This document shows, in pieces, positions 4,673-7,712 of a stretch of DNA of 7,712 bases. Each line of letters begins with the position of its first letter. The stretch's first letter is position 1. The DNA comes from Nitrososphaerota archaeon (GTDB taxonomy: Archaea; Thermoproteota; Bathyarchaeia; Bathyarchaeales; Bathycorpusculaceae). The notes beneath the pieces were generated by a model. It was not told where the DNA came from. It did not search any database and saw only the letters and a program-made list of their open reading frames with translations. The stretch is from NCBI GenBank assembly GCA_031282985.1, contig JAITCR010000023.1, forward strand, positions 1 through 7,712, given 5' to 3'. The position numbers were made by a program, and so were the translations under genes.

Positions 4673-6955
4673 TTAAAATAGAGTTTTTTGTTTAAACTCT
4701 TGTTGTGGTTCTTTATCCCAGTTTTCCAAGGGGTCTTTTTCAACAAATCCACCCACTTGTTCTTTGATTTTTCTAGCTACACGTGGACCCACTAAATGTA
4801 AATGAGTTAAGTCTTCAAGTGATGCAGTTTTTAGGTCTTCTATGGTTTTGTAGCCTGCATTGTAAATTATTCTGCCACGTATTCTACCAATGCCTTCTAT
4901 TCGCACAATAGGTAGTAGTTCACGTTTTGTTCCTTTGGTGATGCGTTCTTCAAGTTCGTCTGCAAGGAGTTTTATTTCTTTGTTTGCACCTACAAGAGGG
5001 GATAATTCGTGAGTTGCGTGCAGTAGCCATTTTGCATTTTCTATTATACGGTATAGGTCTCCTGGGTGTATTCCAAATTTTGTGATAAGCTGATCTTCAG
5101 TTGTCTCTTCTATCCAACTTTTCATAATTATGGCTGTTTTAATTTCGCTAAGAAATTCTTCGTAACCCATGTGGTTTTCCCACTCATTTGGCGGGTTAAT
5201 TAACAGTTCTCCTCTATGTTGTTCTAATTGGAGACTTAGCACATCAATTTCTCGAGCGTAGGGCCGCATGACTGGTCCCATGTCTGGTGTATGAGCAATC
5301 ATGTGTAGCAGACTAAACTCAGTTAAATAATCAGGTTTTTTAGTAAGTGCTTCCCGCATAATCACTGCTGATAATGGATCAATATATAATTCGCTAACGC
5401 GTTTACCAAATTTAGTTGCATAAACATCTCGACGATCTACGACAATCATTTGCTCATCAAAGAGGTATTTGAGAATTCTTGCAATAACACTCTTAATGGC
5501 CTTAACATCATGTTGATAAGCATAGAAAGTTTTCCCAAAAAACTCAAAAATTCCTTCCTCTGAATGCGCATAATCCGATGCAATCGTTGCCAACACATGA
5601 CCTCTGATAATCTTTTCCACAGCCATTCTTGACCAAATACGCTCTGTCTTAGCTAGTACATAACCTTCCATTAAATAGTCTGCTTCATCCTGCGTTTTAG
5701 CGATAATTACGGATTCACCAAACTTGTCATATTTCGGTCTACCCGCTCTGCCCGCCATCTGCTTATAATCTAACACAGGAATAGGATAATTACCATATCC
5801 AGCTTCAAAACGACGATAATCCTGAACAATTACCATACGCGCCGGCAAATTAACACCCCACGCCAATGTGGGTGTAGCAGTTAAAACCCTAAGTTTACGC
5901 TCCTTGAACGAATCCTCAATAATTTTACGCTGAACTCCCGACAAGCCTGCATGATGATAAGCAACTCCACAACGAACCATCTCAGCTAACTCATCACTAA
6001 TTTGAGTTTTCTCGCCTGTTTCTTCAATCTTATAAGCCTCTCTTTCCAACAATTCCCTATTTACCTTTTCCATAGCATGCTTAATAAGCACAGAACCCGT
6101 TTTGGACACTGCCTTACCCATGTTAGCCGCAAGAGTCTTAGCCGCCGAAACAGCATTTCTTCTAGAAGAGGCAAAAACTAACGCTTGCCCCCCACTTTTA
6201 AGAGCGTCCAAAACAAGATTAACGTACGGAAAACGTGTCTCCTGCTCTATCCTTCTTGAACCACCATCTTTATACTGAATCTCATCTTGAAATACAACAC
6301 CCTCTCTCAAATCAATTGGACGCCATTCAGTAACAATAAATTTAGAGTTTAACCAACCAGCAATTTCATCCACATTAGTAATTGTTGCACTCAAAGCTAA
6401 AATTTGAATACATGGATTAATCTGCATAAGCCTTGCCAACACAATCTCCAAAGTAGGACCACGCTCAGCTTCATTAAGCAGATGCACCTCATCAGCAACT
6501 ACAAGCGAAATATTATCCATCCACTTCGCACGATGCCTAAGCAACGAATCCGCCTTCTCATTAGTAGTAATAACTACATCAAACTTTTCCATCCAATTGT
6601 CAGCATCATCAAAATCACTTGTACTTATACCAATAGACACTTTTCTACCATCAACTTTGACTATCTGCGAATATTTTTTAAATTCATCACATTTCTCACT
6701 AGCAAGCGCCCGCAAAGGCGAAAGATAAATCACTTTACCCTGATTTTCCAACACATGCTTCATGCTAGCCAATTCAGCAATCAAAGTTTTCCCTGACGCT
6801 GTCGGACTGGCTAATACTATGTTTTGGCCTTCAAGTAGCCCTGCTCGTATAGTATCAGTTTGAGGTGGAAATAGTTCTTTAATTCCCAAACTGTCAAGAA
6901 CATCTTTAACGGACTGCGGTACATCTATCTCGGAAATTTTCAACTTTTTCGCCAT
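4673..6955 (-). CDS. hel308: Hel308 family DNA repair helicase (Ski2-like superfamily 2)
   Basis: This 760-residue protein is an ATP-dependent 3'-5' DNA helicase of archaea that acts at stalled or recombining replication forks. Motifs in order: Q motif FPPQTDTI (29-36), Walker A ASPTASGKT (49-57), Walker B DEVH (155-158), SAT (189-191), motif IV around ALVFASSRR (258-266), YHHAGLSGVQR (333-343), motif V TATPTLAWGVNLPAR (359-373) and motif VI QMAGRAGRP (399-407). These form the two RecA domains. The winged-helix (about 411-500) and ratchet (about 501-640) domains follow. A helix-hairpin-helix region comes last, with IEGIGRIRGR (686-695) and LHLVGPRVARKI (719-730). The length is slightly above the usual 700-750. 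The C-terminal tail ends EFKQKTLF, which recalls the start of a PCNA-binding box. All catalytic motifs are intact. The start at ATG 6955 places the Q motif normally; no clear Shine-Dalgarno site is seen. It appears to be a single-gene unit. Confidence 0.95.
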   Translation of the reverse strand: MAKKLKISEIDVPQSVKDVLDSLGIKELFPPQTDTIRAGLLEGQNIVLASPTASGKTLIAELASMKHVLENQGKVIYLSPLRALASEKCDEFKKYSQIVKVDGRKVSIGISTSDFDDADNWMEKFDVVITTNEKADSLLRHRAKWMDNISLVVADEVHLLNEAERGPTLEIVLARLMQINPCIQILALSATITNVDEIAGWLNSKFIVTEWRPIDLREGVVFQDEIQYKDGGSRRIEQETRFPYVNLVLDALKSGGQALVFASSRRNAVSAAKTLAANMGKAVSKTGSVLIKHAMEKVNRELLEREAYKIEETGEKTQISDELAEMVRCGVAYHHAGLSGVQRKIIEDSFKERKLRVLTATPTLAWGVNLPARMVIVQDYRRFEAGYGNYPIPVLDYKQMAGRAGRPKYDKFGESVIIAKTQDEADYLMEGYVLAKTERIWSRMAVEKIIRGHVLATIASDYAHSEEGIFEFFGKTFYAYQHDVKAIKSVIARILKYLFDEQMIVVDRRDVYATKFGKRVSELYIDPLSAVIMREALTKKPDYLTEFSLLHMIAHTPDMGPVMRPYAREIDVLSLQLEQHRGELLINPPNEWENHMGYEEFLSEIKTAIIMKSWIEETTEDQLITKFGIHPGDLYRIIENAKWLLHATHELSPLVGANKEIKLLADELEERITKGTKRELLPIVRIEGIGRIRGRIIYNAGYKTIEDLKTASLEDLTHLHLVGPRVARKIKEQVGGFVEKDPLENWDKEPQQEFKQKTLF

Positions 6956-7171
6956 CAGGACAATTTTTAAAATTTATCGTGCTGATGGTTATTAGGTTTA
7001 TTTAATTGACTAACGCAATTTTTGCTTAAAAACCTGCTGCTGCATCACAAATGGTGGTTAGGTGTTTATTGGCGTAAGTAATTTTTTTTTGAATTGAAAT
7101 TAGATTTTTGGTGTTTGTTGTATTTTGGTGGTTGTCTTTGTCAGTTAGTTTTTGCTTTTTTCATGCATCCA
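6956..7171. other. AT-rich spacer between hel308 and the IS remnant, no gene seen
   Basis: No coding frame with family features and no RNA gene is visible. The + strand is rich in G and T; in 7081-7140 it has 14 G and only 1 C, and it contains a run of nine T at 7082-7090. The probable hel308 promoter lies at its left end. Confidence 0.6.
6995..7010 (-). promoter_or_regulatory. possible TATA-like box upstream of hel308
   Basis: The minus strand reads GTCAATTAAATAAACC about 40-55 bases before ATG 6955. A TATA box centred near 7001 would put the transcription start near 6976 and give a short leader of about 20 bases. A second A/T palindrome, AAATTTTAAAAATT at 6962-6975, lies too close to the start codon to be the main TATA box unless the true start codon lies further in. 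Confidence 0.3.
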
Positions 7172-7594
7172 TAGAGGCTGTGTAAAAAATAGGCAATCGA
7201 TAATAATTTTGAATTCTTGTTCACAAAACCATAAACGCTTACCTATCTTTCTTTTCCTCTCCTTCCATTTTACAAACACCTCAACAAACGCCTCAACACC
7301 AAAAACATTTAACACTCTCCACAAATTATACCCAAACATAAACAACCCAACCTCCCTACAAACCTTCCTCAAACCCTTAAACAACAAATAAACACTCCAA
7401 ATACCCTCTTAACCATACCAAACAAACGCCCACCCACCAATCCACCCACAACCTCAAAATCCACCCACCCTACGCTTCACCTCATCCACAACATCCTCAT
7501 ACACCCCCAAACCTTCCGAGCAAACAAACAAACTCTTTGTACAACCACTCATAAAAAACCGACAAACAAAACAAACACCCTTCTTACACCGACA
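7145..7594 (-). pseudogene. decayed DDE transposase C-terminus (IS1182 or DDE_Tnp_1_6-like)
   Basis: Three minus-strand frames together give the layout of the C-terminus of IS1182-type transposases. From about 7594 down, a cysteine-rich part reads CRCKKGVCFVC, FMSGCTKSLFVC and GVYEDVVDEVKRRVGGF, and stops at TGA 7454-7456. The next frame gives LVGGRLFGMVKRVFGVF, resembling the VEPVFGxIK block. A further shift near 7400 gives LLFKGLRKVCREVGLFMFGYNLWRVLN, matching the family's LRGLxKVxxExxLxxLAYNL ending. The last frame then reads through the probable IS end (FFTQPL) to a stop at 7145. Family assignment rests on these patterns only. Coding-strand C is almost absent, unlike every other gene here. 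It continues, also broken, beyond the right edge or ends near 7600. Confidence 0.6.
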
Positions 7595-7712
7595 TGTCCT
7601 AAGTTAAGTGAAAGGGTAGTTGTCTTTTGAAGAACCAAAAGTTTATGACCAGTCCAACAACGATTTTATGCATAAGAAACGATTTTGAAAACCTAACACC
7701 TCACATGACAAG
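7172..7712 (-). mobile_element. partial insertion sequence, one end visible, runs off right edge
   Basis: GAGGCTGTGTAAAAAATAGG at 7174-7193 (approximate) has the style of a terminal repeat found at the ends of IS1182-like and similar elements. It lies directly downstream of the transposase C-terminus, where an end is expected. The opposite end is outside the window, so neither the inverted repeat nor the target duplication can be tested. Bases 7595-7712 hold no readable transposase frame. Confidence 0.45.

Noticed and set aside
6404..6796. 130-residue open frame on the + strand
   Set aside because: It lies opposite the catalytic RecA domain of Hel308. Its Ile/Asn/Thr/His-rich make-up is a by-product of the A/C-rich strand.
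7152..7391. 79-residue open frame on the + strand, rich in Asn, Thr and Pro
   Set aside because: It arises from the G-free stretch opposite the transposase remnant, where stop codons TAG and TGA cannot occur. There is no start context or family match.
7240..7560. Telomere-like or G-quadruplex-like GT-rich repeat on the minus strand
   Set aside because: There is no regular repeat unit, and the stretch decodes into recognisable transposase blocks.
7145..7594. Diversity-generating retroelement as cause of the base bias
   Set aside because: No reverse transcriptase or template/variable repeat pair is seen, and the bias covers every position, not chosen adenines.
7659..7686. Direct repeat AACGATTTT (7659-7667 and 7678-7686)
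   Set aside because: It is only 9 bases, occurs twice in AT-rich DNA, and has no link to an IS end or array.
1..7712. CRISPR array, tRNA, rRNA or defence island
   Set aside because: No spaced direct repeats, no cloverleaf with a conserved T-loop, and no defence protein families were found on either strand.

Overview
The window looks like a piece of an archaeal chromosome, probably from an uncultured mesophilic archaeon of the Bathyarchaeia or a related lineage. The lineage is inferred from protein style only. The archaeal evidence is a Hel308 helicase, a DUF2095 protein (a family known from archaea), an asparagine synthetase-like protein without the glutaminase cysteine, and AT-rich intergenic DNA with TATA-like boxes. 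These core genes are intact. On the left they are flanked by a graveyard of broken insertion sequences and a piece of a bacterial-style plasmid relaxase. On the right they are flanked by another decayed transposase.

Layout. 1-756 (-): the N-terminal ~250 residues of a MobA/MobL (MobQ) relaxase that runs off the left edge; it is richer in G+C than the rest. 757-863: an unexplained junction. 826-1301 (+): the frameshifted C-terminal part of an IS5-family transposase, ending in a recognisable IS end at 1272-1293. 1329-1487 (+): the start of a second IS5-type element in the same orientation, with its left end and the first 28 codons of its transposase. It is cut exactly where an IS1-family element begins (1488-2214, transposase on -, two frameshifts). 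2307-2711 (+): DUF2095 protein. 2828-3007 (+): 2[4Fe-4S] ferredoxin with its own RBS, a possible promoter/operator and a T-rich terminator. 3107-4558 (-): asparagine synthase-family protein, convergent with the ferredoxin. 4673-6955 (-): Hel308. 6956-7171: AT-rich spacer. ~7172-7712: the end of an IS with the remains of a DDE transposase on -, continuing past the right edge.

The genes do not form one pathway. Hel308 serves replication-fork repair, the asparagine synthase-like enzyme probably makes an amide or adenylated product from ammonia, and the ferredoxin carries electrons. The DUF2095 protein has no known function. No defence system, CRISPR array, tRNA or rRNA is visible.

The most unusual signals are an almost complete absence of G on the + strand over 7261-7500 (3 G against 100 C), a relaxase with a tandemly duplicated catalytic-tyrosine segment, two IS5 ends lying head-to-tail 35 bp apart, and the Cys-to-Arg change at the expected nucleophile position of the asparagine synthase-like protein. 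I see no convincing new multi-gene system.
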